A stretch of 64,000 bases of DNA from positions 94,247 through 158,246 of the forward strand of contig BEXV01000592.1 of assembly GCA_003118195.1 (NCBI GenBank), written 5' to 3'. This document shows positions 26,755 to 37,723 of the stretch, in pieces. Made by a program: the position numbers and the translations under genes. How positions within the stretch are numbered: the first letter of the stretch is position 1; each line of letters begins with the position of its first letter. The notes under the pieces were generated by a model. That model was not told the DNA's origin, did no database searches, and was given only the letters and a program-made list of their open reading frames with translations. The stretch comes from Hemicentrotus pulcherrimus. Taxonomy: Eukaryota; Echinodermata; Echinoidea; Camarodonta; Strongylocentrotidae.

Positions 26755-26944
26755 CAGTCAAACCTGTCTATAGCGACCACCCAAGGGAAACACAAAAAGT
26801 GGCCTTTGTAGACAGGTGGTCTTTGTAGACAGGTTCCTTTAGTACATGATTCAATGAGAAAACATTTTCAAGGGAAACAACAAATGTGGCCTTTGTAGAC
26901 AGGTGGTCTTTGTAGACAGATGGTCACTAAAGCAGGTTTGACTG
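26755..26944. mobile_element. TA-flanked MITE, CAGTCAAACCTG family
   Basis: Left CAGTCAAACCTG and right CAGGTTTGACTG are near-perfect inverted ends, each bounded by TA. Inside, GGCCTTTGTAGACAGGTGGT occurs twice (26803 and 26890 regions) as a direct repeat. Ends of this kind are known from Tc1/mariner-like non-autonomous elements in many animals. Confidence 0.8.
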
Positions 26945-27764
26945 TATCTATATCAATGTGGTCTCAAGTGATATAAACACAGGATAAACACAGGATAAAT
27001 AAAATACAGGATATAAACAACCGATATCAACATAACTCAAAATTGTTTGATGAATTATTTTCCATAGTGTATTATTGCTGAAAATTACATACATGTCTTC
27101 ATGGATTGGGTTTATTCTCTATAATAGTCATATTCAATCAAAATACAGTACTTTGTATGTAAAAGATTGTACGAAAAAGAAATCAGACATCTTAATTTTT
27201 ACTGTGATGTAACTACTAGCTAGACAAATCCTCCTATTTGAACTTGATGGAAGTTTTAGCACAATATTCTACATGCTAGAATTTCCTCCTACTACTGACA
27301 GTAATACTAACCTATGTCTTATATCAGATAAAGCTATGTTACTCTGCAATCCAAGATCTTGATAGATCTACGGGATGTGGCAATCTCAAGTCTCTATCAC
27401 CGACCCATAGCATCGATCGCCTCAATTAACTGCTCTACTATCCTAACCTGGCATACCTCTAAGCCGCTTTGATCGCCGCTGACATTTTCAGCGGATATTC
27501 TAATCAAAGCAAGTTCATGTGTATTGTAAGAAATGCAGAGTATAAACCTAATGAGGATGTTTCGTCAGCTGTCAGCACTAGGTTCATAAGTGACACTGTT
27601 AGTACATGGCTCTAACAGCCTTATTGTGGCATGTGAGATGTATTTATTATGAAATCATCATTAGGATATGCAGAACCTATCATGTGACCTAGCAATTAGA
27701 CATGAAGTGATGTAAAGTATTATTATGGGGGCTGTAGTTAATTTTGTTACCTTTTCTTAAACTG

Positions 27765-27995
27765 TTACCGGGAGTGTGTCGTGGCGAGACTATGTGTCTT
27801 TCCCGTGGCCCTACCTGGGGCCAATCAGGTATAATACGACTACGGACGAGGCGACCGCAGCATTCGCGTGGGTGCAACATATGCGAAACTTAAGTGTGAG
27901 GAGAACTTCTGTCTGTTTCGCCAACGGTAGCGCACACTGACCCAGTTTAGAACGCGCTTACCCAGTTAATCAAGTCCGTTCGTTCGCCTGCAGTT
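27765..27995. other. small CpG-rich patch of unknown nature
   Basis: CpG occurs roughly every 10-15 bases here (GTCGTGGCGAG, ACTACGGACGAGGCGACCGC, CGCCAACGGTAGCGC, CGTTCGTTCGCC) against near absence around it. It could be an unmethylated promoter or 5' exon, or a young, not yet decayed insertion. I found no terminal inverted repeats or clear splice-supported coding frame. Confidence 0.45.
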
Positions 27996-28500
27996 GTCCA
28001 AAAGAAGACGTAGATGGCATCAACAAGTAATTCCCATGATACACTCCCTTTAAGATGTTCAGGATATAATGACTCAATGGAAAATCTGCTTGTATTTCTG
28101 TTTGATTAAATGCCTGGGCCTGCAGTTAAATATAAATTAGGAAAATATTAATTGTTCCATTACAAAATTTTAGAAATTAAAACTTTGTAGATCAAAGTTC
28201 TTAGACCACAGTGAATGAAGAAATGTCCAACTTTGACTTTATACATAGATGACTACTATATATCTCTACGATGAGTGAGAACAATTATAGAAAAAAGAAT
28301 ATAATTATGATGGTTGAAGCAATGAACTTTCACATTTTGAATAGATTGAAACAATGATGTTAAGATTTTTACAGATGTATTCAAAGAAACTGAACTAGCA
28401 ATGTTTGATTGTCTTGACAAGCTACATGGCATAATAAAGATTAAGGTGAATTTAAATTTGATATGATCATTTATTAATGTAAGTGATACCAGCAAAAACA

Positions 28501-29060
28501 GTACCGTATTTGCCGCCGTAAACACTGCAGCATTTTCGGGAGAGAAAAAATCAAAAAGTCGAAAGAGTAAAAAAAAAAAAAAAAAAAAAAAAACCAAGTC
28601 AAAACCAGCACAAATTTGCACATATGGGACTAAGAACTGTACAGTAACTATACCACTATGGTACAGGACATTTCCACACATCTTACCAACAATTTTATCT
28701 TGCATTGTTGACATGAAGACGAAAATAAACTTTCAAAAACAACATCTGCCGATAGATCTTGATCTAAGGTTGTGCCAATGCATTGCAAAAGTAAAAGAAG
28801 GGCCCGTTTAACGGAGCTGCCAAGAAGCATCTAGCACGCGAAGTCGCCATTTTCAATCCATTTCAATGTATACATCACAAAAAACTGCAAGATTCTGTAT
28901 CAGTGCTTGATGGCCGAGCGGTCTAAGGTGTTGACTTTAGTCACATCGCCATCGGGGGTGCAAGAGATCATTTCCCATCTTTGACAAAAATTTGTTTCTT
29001 CTTTTTTTTTAAAGGTCAAAATCGGGGGTGCGGCCTATACGAGGGTGCAGCGTTATCGCC
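28501..29060 (+). mobile_element. tRNA-bearing inverted-repeat element, decayed copy
   Basis: The internal sequence parallels the copy at 37153-37723 over several hundred bases. Shared blocks include CACATATGG, ACAGGACATTTCCACACAT, CATCTGCCGATAGATCTTGA, GAAGTCGCCATTTTCAATCC and TGGCCGAGCGGTCTAAGG. The left end has CCGTATTTGCCGCCG and the right end GGGGGTGCGGCCTATACGAGG. The tips have drifted, so boundaries are approximate. An A-homopolymer of about 23 bases replaces part of the left arm. Confidence 0.7.
28903..28980 (+). pseudogene. decayed tRNA-like segment in related element
   Basis: TGATGGCCGAGCGGTCTAAGG preserves the A box. The B-box region reads AGAGATCATTTCCCATC and has lost the GGTTCGAATCC core. 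It sits at the same internal position as the tRNA-like segment of the 37153 copy. Confidence 0.5.
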
Positions 29061-29609
29061 TTATTTTCATTTTTGGATAAAATAAATCAATAAATGCCAT
29101 GCGTCTAATACATGACACATTGCATGGAATTCCCCATGTAAAGGACTGATGAGAGCAAGGAAAAAAGCTACCCTCCCTCATTCTATTCCTGTCTCCTGCG
29201 TGCCTTCAATGTAGTGTCAATTGAAAATGAAATGCTCCAGTGAATGTCAAATAATGGTGGTGGGTTGACAGTCAAAGAGAGGCTGAGAAAGCGCTGTACT
29301 TGGTGCAAGGGGGTAACGTGACTCGCTACGTGAGGTGAATACTGTGATTAAAAGGAGCTAGTAGAGTAGCAGAGAGCGTGCTACATGTTGAAGGACTATC
29401 ACTACCAAGAAATGTGTGATTTAGCAAGAAGCTGGTGACTAAGTTTAGAGAGGATTCATGCTACAATCAGATATTTTCTACAGTAACCTCACTTAAATAT
29501 AATACCATTATTGTATATATTTTACATCTAGCGCCTTGTTACGGAAAGTTAATGCCTAATACTGATGATAGAGAAACAATTTGCAAAAGTGGTAGTGGTA
29601 GGAATGGAG

Positions 29610-29715
29610 GTAATATGAGCAGCAAAATCAACAGCAGTTGTAATAGCAGTAGTAGTAAAGAAGCAACAGCAGCAATATCAGCAAAAGTAGTATTTGCAGC
29701 TGCAGCAATAATGAA
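29610..29715. repeat. imperfect AGC/AGT trinucleotide tract
   Basis: AGCAGCAAAATCAACAGCAG-type triplets run across the interval and open a Ser/Ala-rich frame without gene character. Confidence 0.6.
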
Positions 29716-30754
29716 AAGCAGTAGTACCTTTGACTAATGTTTGTATAATTTCCAAGTAATATTTATAAAGTGAAAGATAAATCACAGAATTATTACAGGT
29801 CTGATGTCAGAAATTTGTGTCTCTGTAAGCCTGTATTAGGTTGAAAGATATGTAAATTCACCAAAGTCATTCTCTATACTTCTTAGATATTGCAAACAAT
29901 TATAAGTTATTCAATTGTTGAAAATGAGCATAGTTTGGTATTGTCATTTCTATTCTGAATGCTACTTTTTTTTTCTTCTACAAAAATCCATGGTTGATGA
30001 AAATGAATATTTGCCAATATAGATGGCAATACCTGATCAAATTACATATACCTTCGTTAAAAATACATTTGTAATGATAAGATCATAGAGACCTCATCAT
30101 CTCTCCCAATAAAAGTCGCGACTCATTTACCCCTCCTTATTGGAAAGGTTTCATTTTGGTGTCTCCCTTCTTAGAATCCTCGTCTTGCTGGACCTGCAAA
30201 GATATCGATTCCATTTGGTCCCTGGGTAAAGGGCACGTACATGGGGAGAAGTAGAGAGCACCAGAATCAAATAACCGTCCCCTTTTGATCAAATTTCCCT
30301 TCCTTGTTACCGCAGGCTATTCCTGAAACAGTTGCTGATGTGTTCCCAAGGTTCCCTGGCTTGATGAATTGGCTTTTCTTTCCTTGTCATGCATGTATGT
30401 TCTTTGTCAATATCATGGTGGCTATATGCATGCGTGTACTTTTTTATTCGGTGGTGGATTGTGTGCTTTGTATATATTGGTCTAGGTCTAGGTGCGTTTT
30501 TAAGACCTTTATAATTGTTGCTTTGACCGTTTTTTATTGGTCGTGGAATTTGATTGAATGTGAGTTAATGTGTTTGTTTTGTCTGGCTCTGTAAATTCCA
30601 TCTTTCTCTAATATTCCTTTTGTCTAGATTTCTAATTTACATCTTACGTGTATGCGTGTATTCATAAGAAAGTAAATTGAACTGTTTTTGGTTGAACTGT
30701 TTTTGGATTCTTTTTACATCATCACTTTCTCAATGCTATTCTCTTCCAACACTC

Positions 30755-30860
30755 TTTATTTTCTCTCTCTCTCTCTCACTCTCACTCTTTCCCTCTTTCT
30801 TTCTCTTTTTGCTTTCTCTGTTTCTATCCCCTGTTCACCCTTTCCCACCTTTTCTGTCCT
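30755..30860. repeat. C/T-rich low-complexity tract
   Basis: (TC)n followed by TTTC/CCCT mixtures, just upstream of hairpin copy 10. Confidence 0.75.
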
Positions 30861-30900
30861 TTTGTTTTCTCCTTCTCCTTGCATCGCAGTATATATTGTC

Positions 30901-30970
30901 TCTCTGTCCTGAGCCAGAAGGGCATTAGCTCCTAGTTACCAGACACAGTTAATGCCCTTCTGGCTCTCAT
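30901..30970. repeat. GAGCCAGAAGGG hairpin family, copy 10 (near-consensus)
   Basis: GAGCCAGAAGGGCATTA (30911-30927) and TTAATGCCCTTCTGGCTCTC pair with one difference in the core. This is the closest copy to the inferred consensus. Confidence 0.85.
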
Positions 30971-31207
30971 AAAGAGTTTTTTCCTGTTGCAGTTGTAGTG
31001 CTGCTGTAGTCATGTGGGGACTTAATTGATCTCACTATTTCGTTAAATGATATGCAACTCCCAAACTATTCACCAATCTTTTTGATATTGTAACATTGAA
31101 ATGCATGTATTATTGTGATTCATTATTTGAATATACATATAGATAATTGATGTATTTTTGTATTGTTACTATATGAGCTCTAAAGCAGCATTTCAAATTA
31201 CTCATAT

Positions 31208-31290
31208 AGTCTGTTTGGAGTCAAATGGGCATGACCGCTGTATAATTAGTATGAATGAATGAATGCTCTTCTTGTTCCAAGCAGATGATA
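31208..31290. repeat. GAGCCAGAAGGG hairpin family, copy 11 (diverged)
   Basis: GTCTGTTTGGAGTCAAATGG and GCTCTTCTTGTTCCAAGCAG keep the edges and parts of the arms. Confidence 0.5.
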
Positions 31291-31459
31291 TAATACATTG
31301 ATGTCATAATGATATTATTGTTGCAACATTTTCACAATTCACATGTCTAAAGAGTTCCAAAAGCACTTTCAGTAATATGCCACTTTGATTACAGTATTCC
31401 TGGTGTCATTGGGGAAAGAAAAAGTCCTTAAAAATTTGACATTTGCTCCTTTTCAACAG

Positions 31460-31498
31460 GAGAAGGGGTGGTTATAGTAGACTGTCAACCAGAGATCG
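31460..31498 (+). CDS. FAM219: candidate upstream FAM219 exon (39 nt)
   Basis: A pyrimidine-rich stretch ending TTTTCAACAG precedes 31460, and ATCG|GTAAAG follows 31498. With one leading base, 12 codons and two trailing bases, the exon reads as RGGYSRLSTRD, with a preceding Arg codon. Its trailing CG plus the first T of exon 54862 gives an in-frame codon, so the phases agree. The GGYSRL motif resembles the KGYSSL motif that precedes the acidic block in vertebrate FAM219A. Against it: the exon is short, the intervening family segment (PLVALDTDS in human) is not encoded here, and I found no convincing exon for it in the following 23 kb. A further small exon, loss of that segment, or chance splice-like sequence are all possible. 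Confidence 0.4.
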
Positions 31499-31814
31499 GT
31501 AAAGTATCCTTGCACTTCCATATGCACACATGCACTGAACTAACTTTCTAATAAGATTGATTCCTAGCTAACACATTGCATGTCAAGCATCATTCACGTT
31601 TGCACGACCGCCTTTTGGGCACATTGATCTGGTCCCAGCACGTTTTCTATTGCCTGAACCTCAGAAGCATTCAATTGAACCACAACATTTGCCTCAGAAG
31701 CTAGATGACCTATTTCTTTGAGACATGGACAATAGGTTGGCATGATACCTGGCCAAATAAATAAAGCTCTTTCCCTTTCATTAGTTTTTTGTTTCTGTGC
31801 CTCCCTGTCTGTAT

Positions 31815-31990
31815 TACTCTTCTCTTTCTCTCTCACTTTCTCTTTCTCTTTCTTTTTCTTTTTATCTTTCTTTCTCCTTCTCTCTCTGTCTTTCTATTTT
31901 TCTTTCTGCTTCTTCTCTCTCTGTTTCTCTCCCTCTCCTCTCCACTCCCCTCCCTTCATCTCCCTCTCTTTCTCATTGTTATCTTATTTC
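31815..31990. repeat. C/T-rich low-complexity tract
   Basis: TCTCTTTCTCTTTCT-like sequence; three overlapping frames of 67-124 codons are compositional artefacts. Confidence 0.8.
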
Positions 31991-32159
31991 CTCCTTTTAA
32001 CATTTCCTTTTCCCTCATATTCTTATTGGAATTTCCTTCTACCAGCCAAGAAACTGAATGACAATGAATTTTCCATTTACAAATTTGAGCAAAATCAGGG
32101 AGGATTCTCTGAATAATAACAAATTTTAATGGCCACGTCTACTAATTTCTCCCAGAAAT

Positions 32160-32290
32160 ATGATATATTTGATATATTAATAAATAAATAAAGATATATT
32201 TATATTTATAAATAAATAAAAAGATTTATCTATAAATAAATAAATATAAATATATTCATATTTAAATAAATATAAATAAATATGTTATAT
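32160..32290. repeat. AT-rich (AAATAAAT)n-like tract
   Basis: Repeated TAAATAAATA and ATATTT motifs. Confidence 0.7.
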
Positions 32291-33192
32291 TTGTTGCAGA
32301 CAACGAGATTGAAGGTAATAATAAAGAAATCCATGTTTCTAGCATGCAATACTAAACTTAAAGGATGCCTCCCTAGCTTGTAATCACATTTGACGATACA
32401 AATAATATGAATGATTGACTAATTTTAATCAAATGTGTGTAAATGTCAAACCTCATTTCAAGGCAAAGAGTACCGTAGAAAGCCGGAGTGGAAATAAAGC
32501 CCTTGTAAACGTGAATGATGCTTTGCCCAGCGAAATATTAACAAAACTTCGAATTACTAACTTACATGTACATTATGAGCAGTAATGGTGTGTGAGGAAA
32601 TCATCTAATAAAAGTCATTAGTAATGAACTATGCTATACAAAGTAGATGGAATGACATGATCGACAGGTAGAATCTATAGTGGGAATGATGCTAATCAAA
32701 TAGATTTGTTCCAAAATAGACTCAACTAATTGCATATATATAAATTATAAAATGTGAATAGCAATGAGCAAAGAGATTGTTGATAAGTTAGGTAGAAATG
32801 AATGGTGGCATTAACACCACTAACACAAAATTGTTTGAATGTGAAGAGTGCTTTTCTAAGAGAGTTGTTACTCATTTAGACAGAAATGATGCATATAGAC
32901 CACTAACAGCAATCTGAATAATGCTATGCAAATTGATTTAAAAATAAATATATTAACAGAGCTTACTAATGGCATGTTAATCACTAATACCATGTAATCT
33001 TTTTTGCAAATATTTTTTGCAAAAAAGATTTATTATTACATGCATGAGCTAATAGAATGAACCACTTTGTACATTCTAGAAATTGCAAATGTCAATAATG
33101 CTATGAAATGTAACTAAGTAGTATACAATAATGTCACATGAAACTAAGTTAACTAACATCTTCGAAATGGTGAAATATAGATGTGATGTGAT

Positions 33193-33240
33193 GGTTATTT
33201 TACCTAACTGCTAAGAAAGCATAAATGCTTATTTAAATAA
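33193..33240 (-). mobile_element. SINE 3'-end fragment
   Basis: TGGTTATTTTACCTAACTGC and the following TAAGAAAGCATAAATGCTT correspond to the tail of the SINE at 41118, in the same orientation. The tRNA head is missing. Confidence 0.55.
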
Positions 33241-33347
33241 GAACTATCAATATAGTGCAGCTACTATATGAATATACTCTACTGCGCTGTGATTGAAAAA
33301 CACACACCCCCTAACAGTGCTACTTTACGGACGCACAACTATAAACT

Positions 33348-33366
33348 ATATATATATATATATATA
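33348..33366. repeat. (TA)n microsatellite
   Basis: A run of TA dinucleotides. Confidence 0.9.
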
Positions 33367-33652
33367 ACAGTTATTTTAGTACCATGGAAACTAATCAATT
33401 TGTTATTTAGTTCATATTATACAAAGTAGCCACTTGCACTAGCATATATGTATATGAGTCATATACTTCAGAGTGAACCTAGTCTTAACCTAGTTCACAG
33501 AGCAGTCCTTAAACTTTAAGTTTTGCTTGAGGCTTTAGACATTGAGCAGTGATTGTTTTGGGGCCGTGTGAACCCAGGTCATCAGTAATTGGTTAAAAAC
33601 TTTGAGGTTATGAATTTTCCAGCTCCATTGATGCTGTGTGAACGTTACTAGT

Positions 33653-34963
33653 CAGTCAGACCGCAGCGTGCGCGATAATGAGGCTGTACGCTGATTTTTA
33701 TTCAGCGTCTCTTTGGTAATCTCGTGCATTCACGTGTGCTGAAATTCACGAGATTTTCTGCAAGATTTGTAAGGGTGTATAGATAGCTGCTTTTGTGGTC
33801 GATAACTTTAGTCAACATGGCAGCACGCAACGGTAATTACTCTAGAGATCTTCAGCTTCAGTTTGATATGAAACTTGCCATATTTTACAATTTTGAAACA
33901 ATCTTTTTTCACCACTTTTATGGTCGTTATTTTTGTAACATTTCAACAGCTATTTTGTACCCAGAATTTCGCTTTTGGTTCCTGACTGTGGTACATAATT
34001 AATTTCTTTACTTTGAGATTCGTTGGAAAGATGAAAAGTCACTGATCAAAATAATGTCAAAACCTAATTGACGCAAAATCATGTTTTCTTTATAATCATA
34101 ATAATTAAGACCCTAAAAACCCGGAAATTACAAATTTGTTCTTTCTAATGATGGCGCGAAATTGTGTGATTTCATACTCGTGCACGCTCGCCGTCTGAGC
34201 AATGACAATGTATAACCGATTATTAAACTCCAGGGAGCTCCGCCGCGCCACAAACTGGTCGAAAAAAATAAGAAAAATGATTAAAAAAGAAAAAATGTAA
34301 AAAATAATTATCAGAAGGGCAATTTACGTATTTGATCCAGGGTCCTCAGATTGTTGCCATGACTGCTTGCGCGCACGTGCATTACAGGCGCACGCCACAA
34401 AACTAGGTCACTAATAATTGGTTTTCAGAATGTTAATAAACCAAAGCGGAACATATATGACGTAGTTGACGTAGTTGACCAATCAGAACACTGTATTATC
34501 ACATCGGCAAAGTTGACTACTTTTTTTTAATTATTCATAAACATGAGCGTGATTTTTTTTGGTTCCTGACTTTGGTACAGCGTAAAATAGAATAATTTTC
34601 ATATCATTGTAAAGAAAAATATTTATGCTTTATGCTGATAATAACATCTTCTTGACGCAAGAATGATTTCTATGTGAAAATCAGCCCTACTCTTTAGATA
34701 GATTAATCGTCGAAAAACCCCATTTTCAAGGTGAAATATCTGTTTCTGTAATATATCTAACATGATTATCATATAAATATATAGAGAGTGCAACTTCTTA
34801 GCTTTAAAATAAGACCCATTTCATGAGAAATAAACAATTATAAAGGCAAAAACTGCCGTTCGGGAAGACCTTCAGAACTGCTCATTACGTATTCAAGACA
34901 CGTAAATTCTTGCATACGTGCTGAATAAAATAGAGGGTTTTCGCACCGGCTGCGGTCTGACTG
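33653..34963. mobile_element. 1.3-kb inverted-repeat element with TAGT flanks
   Basis: Left CAGTCAGACCGCAGC and right GCTGCGGTCTGACTG are exact inverted ends, with weaker similarity further in (TTTTATTCAGC on both arms). TAGT flanks both ends (33649-33652, 34964-34967). Internally, GGTTCCTGACT(G/T)TGGTACA occurs at about 33977 and 34561, followed by related sequence with TTGACGCAA, indicating an internal duplication. GC/CpG-rich arms contrast with the AT-rich surroundings. No transposase frame is visible; the superfamily is unknown. Confidence 0.7.
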
Positions 34964-37152
34964 TAGTATTACATTGATCTGTTCATAGCAGCAATGCAGC
35001 ATGTTATGAGAGACAGGTGTAGAGACAAGATTGAATTAGACCATCATGAGTAAGCATCATTAATCTCCATACTTCATTCATTCAGACATGAAGGAGAAAC
35101 ATCTAGAAATAGACTTTATATTAGATTGGTACTCTCTTTAGTTAAGGTTATAAATCTATATATGGTTATTTCTTAAATTTGTTTCAAATGTATTTTCCTT
35201 GTGTATGTACTTGGTAAGGACTCAATTCGTAATCTTTTTTTTTCAAGAAAGATATATGAGTAATGGAAGGGAATTTTGATTTAAGTATAGTACCATAAAA
35301 AGGTAAAAAAAAATTTTATTTTTTATTACTTAGTTCATGTTCTACAAAATAACCATTTATGTTAACATGAAAATATAAAATGCTAGTACACGCCAAGACT
35401 ATCTGTTTAAGATTGTCAAAGAATTGTTATGTTTTTATATATTTTCATTGATCAACATGAACAGAATTTATATATGAAATATATGGTAGGATGTTCAGAA
35501 ATAATTTGATTTCTAAGGAAGTGTTGAACACACTTGACTATGACACCTCCATTGAGTTTAATAGTGAAGAAGATATTGCTTGAATAGATCTACAAATATC
35601 TTTGTGGAAAAATGAGTAGGGGAAGAATGCTTTACATTTGTTATTGCTTGAACAGCCTCAAGATAAAGCACCAATGAGGTGACAGACATTAATTGTTATC
35701 GGTACAGGCATTATGGCTTGTGTTATCCTAGGAAAACATGATTGATATTGCAGCCTAGCCAATTATTACACTTGACTTTGAAGTTTAACCATGCTTGAAG
35801 CCCATGGAAGCATAATAAAGTAATCAATAAAGAACACTTGAAAATAAGAGACCCATGTGGCTTCATATTTAGCCTGCATTTGCCTGAACTAAAGCTGTAT
35901 GTTGTAGAAACCTGGGATCCAAACATATCAAAACTGTTCATCTTTGAACAATTGGATAATATTTGTTAATCATTGGATAATGATTTATTCTTTATTCTAG
36001 GAACAAATGGCTGGTATATATATATGATAACAGTTTGTGATTATACCGTACACACTTCTGACTGTGCATGTGTTCAAAAGATATCACTTTCCAAGATGTG
36101 TTCTTAATGAGAGTATAAACTTCTGCAGACGTAAAACACCAGAGAGAAGATTTAAAAAAAACTTTTTCTCCTCCCCCCTTCTCCCCTCCCCCCCCCCCCN
36201 TCTCCCCTCCTCTTTTCTCTCTACATTTTGAGGGCATTAAATCCAGTTTGTTTCTCACCATATATGATTTATAGATATATAAAAATAGCCATAACAAAGT
36301 ATAAGATGTACAATAGACTTTACAAGGTGGACTGGTGGGTGTGGGGGATGATGTGTAGGATAAAAATCGATATTTCTTGTCATTAAAGAATAGAAAGGGA
36401 TTTTTCTATGTAAGTCTATCAAGGTACCAACTCATATTTTATTCTACTTAAATCAGTCGCAACCTGATTCCCATGGTGCAGCTGAGAGATAATCTTATGA
36501 AGGTGCGGAAAATTTAATCAAATGATGGAAAAAGAACAGAGTCTTTTGATGAGGAAATGCTAGATGAAGATGGCCATGAATATTTACCCCAGTTTTGAGG
36601 GCTGGGTTTCACCTTGTTCTGCAACACCATGAGAATGATGAGATGAACTGGGTATTGACTTGGAAAATGTTCCACTCGGAACTCTTACCTCAGTTTGCCT
36701 TTTTGCTGATAGGTTTTTGAAAATGTTCAGGTTTTATTTCTTTACTTTATTAAAAGCAAGTGTAACAACATTGTTGAATAGGGTGAATTCGTAGTTAACA
36801 GCTCCCCCCACCCTCAACCCATGAAGGCCTATGTTTCAGCTTGCAGGTCAACATCTTTCAACCAGTGCAGCACAGCAAAATGATTGCCACTGAGAGAAAT
36901 GGCCAAAGTAGTCCGAACTGTTAAATTCATTCAATGGGATTGATTGTTCTGATATCAGTGCAAATTTTTATATTGAATTGGATGTCAAAACCCACCCATT
37001 GATGGATTGATTCTGACAGAAAATTTGGCTTGCTCTAAACAATAATCATTTTTGGCCAAATAAAGTGACATAAATGACCATATTGCTCGAAGGGATCTAT
37101 TTAGCCACTTTTTCTAGCATCAGGGCACCTTTTTACAGTGAACAGGCCCATC

Positions 37153-37723
37153 TACTGTAATTAACGGTGTATTAACCGCACCTTTTTGCCGCCGACAAAA
37201 TTTCAAAGTCGGGGGTGCGGTTTATACACGTTACACACAAAAAAAAAAGGTAAGTCAAAACCAGCATGAATTTGCACATATGGAACTTCTAACGGTACAA
37301 TAACTTTAGTACAGGACATTTCCACACATTTTACCGACAATTTTATCCTGCATTGTTGACATGAAGACGAAAATGATCTTCCAAAAACAACATCTGCCGA
37401 TAGATCTTGATCTAAGATCGTGCCAATTCATTGCAAAAGTAAAAGAAGGGGCCATTTAACGGACCTGCCGCGAAGCATCCAGCATGCGAAGTCGCCATTT
37501 TCAATCCATTTCAATGTATACATTACAAAAAAACTACTGGTTGTGGCATCGGTGCGCGATGGCCGAGCGGTCTAAGGCGCTGGCTTCGGGTCCCAAGCTA
37601 CATGGGTCTGCAAGAGATCGAATCCTGCCGTCGTCAAATTTTTTTTTTCCCTTTTTTTTGAAGGCCGAAAAAGAGGGGTGCGGTTAATACACGAGGGCTG
37701 TTTATACAACATTAATTATGGTA
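37153..37723 (+). mobile_element. tRNA-bearing inverted-repeat element, best-preserved copy
   Basis: The left end TACTGTAATTAACGGTGTAT and the reverse complement of the right end, TACCATAATTAATGTTGTAT, define terminal inverted repeats bounded by TA. A second pair nests inside: ACCGCACC near 37175 and GGTGCGGTT near 37677. A third element, AAAGTCGGGGGTGCGGTTTA near 37205, can fold back on the left end. No ORF of transposase size is present. Ends of this style occur in non-autonomous Tc1/mariner-like elements of marine animals, but the subfamily assignment is inference. Confidence 0.75.
37554..37635 (+). tRNA. leucine/serine-tRNA-like segment inside the inverted-repeat element (pseudogene-like)
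   Basis: GATGGCCGAGCGGTCTAAGG matches the A-box/D-arm of class II (Leu/Ser) tRNAs, followed by CGCTGGCTTCGGG where the anticodon arm should be. AGATCGAATCCTGCCG corresponds to the B box and T arm. The expected long variable arm space is present. The anticodon loop lacks a clear U33 context and the acceptor ends do not pair well, so a functional tRNA is unlikely. Its repeated presence in related elements suggests it is part of the mobile unit, perhaps once an internal RNA polymerase III promoter. Confidence 0.55.

Noticed and set aside
30304..30594. 96-codon hydrophobic frame preceded by ACCGCAG
   Set aside because: The apparent membrane character comes from T-rich DNA. The nearest donor is poor and no family resemblance was found.
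31742..32116. 124-codon frame rich in Ser/Leu/Phe
   Set aside because: It is the translation of a C/T-rich tract; equally long frames exist in the other phases. The same applies to frames at 13469, 25177, 30677, 45102, 53177 and 61376.
34320..34400. tRNA-like letters on the minus strand near GGATCAAATACG
   Set aside because: No A box or stems could be paired; it lies inside the TAGT-flanked element arm region and is too degenerate.
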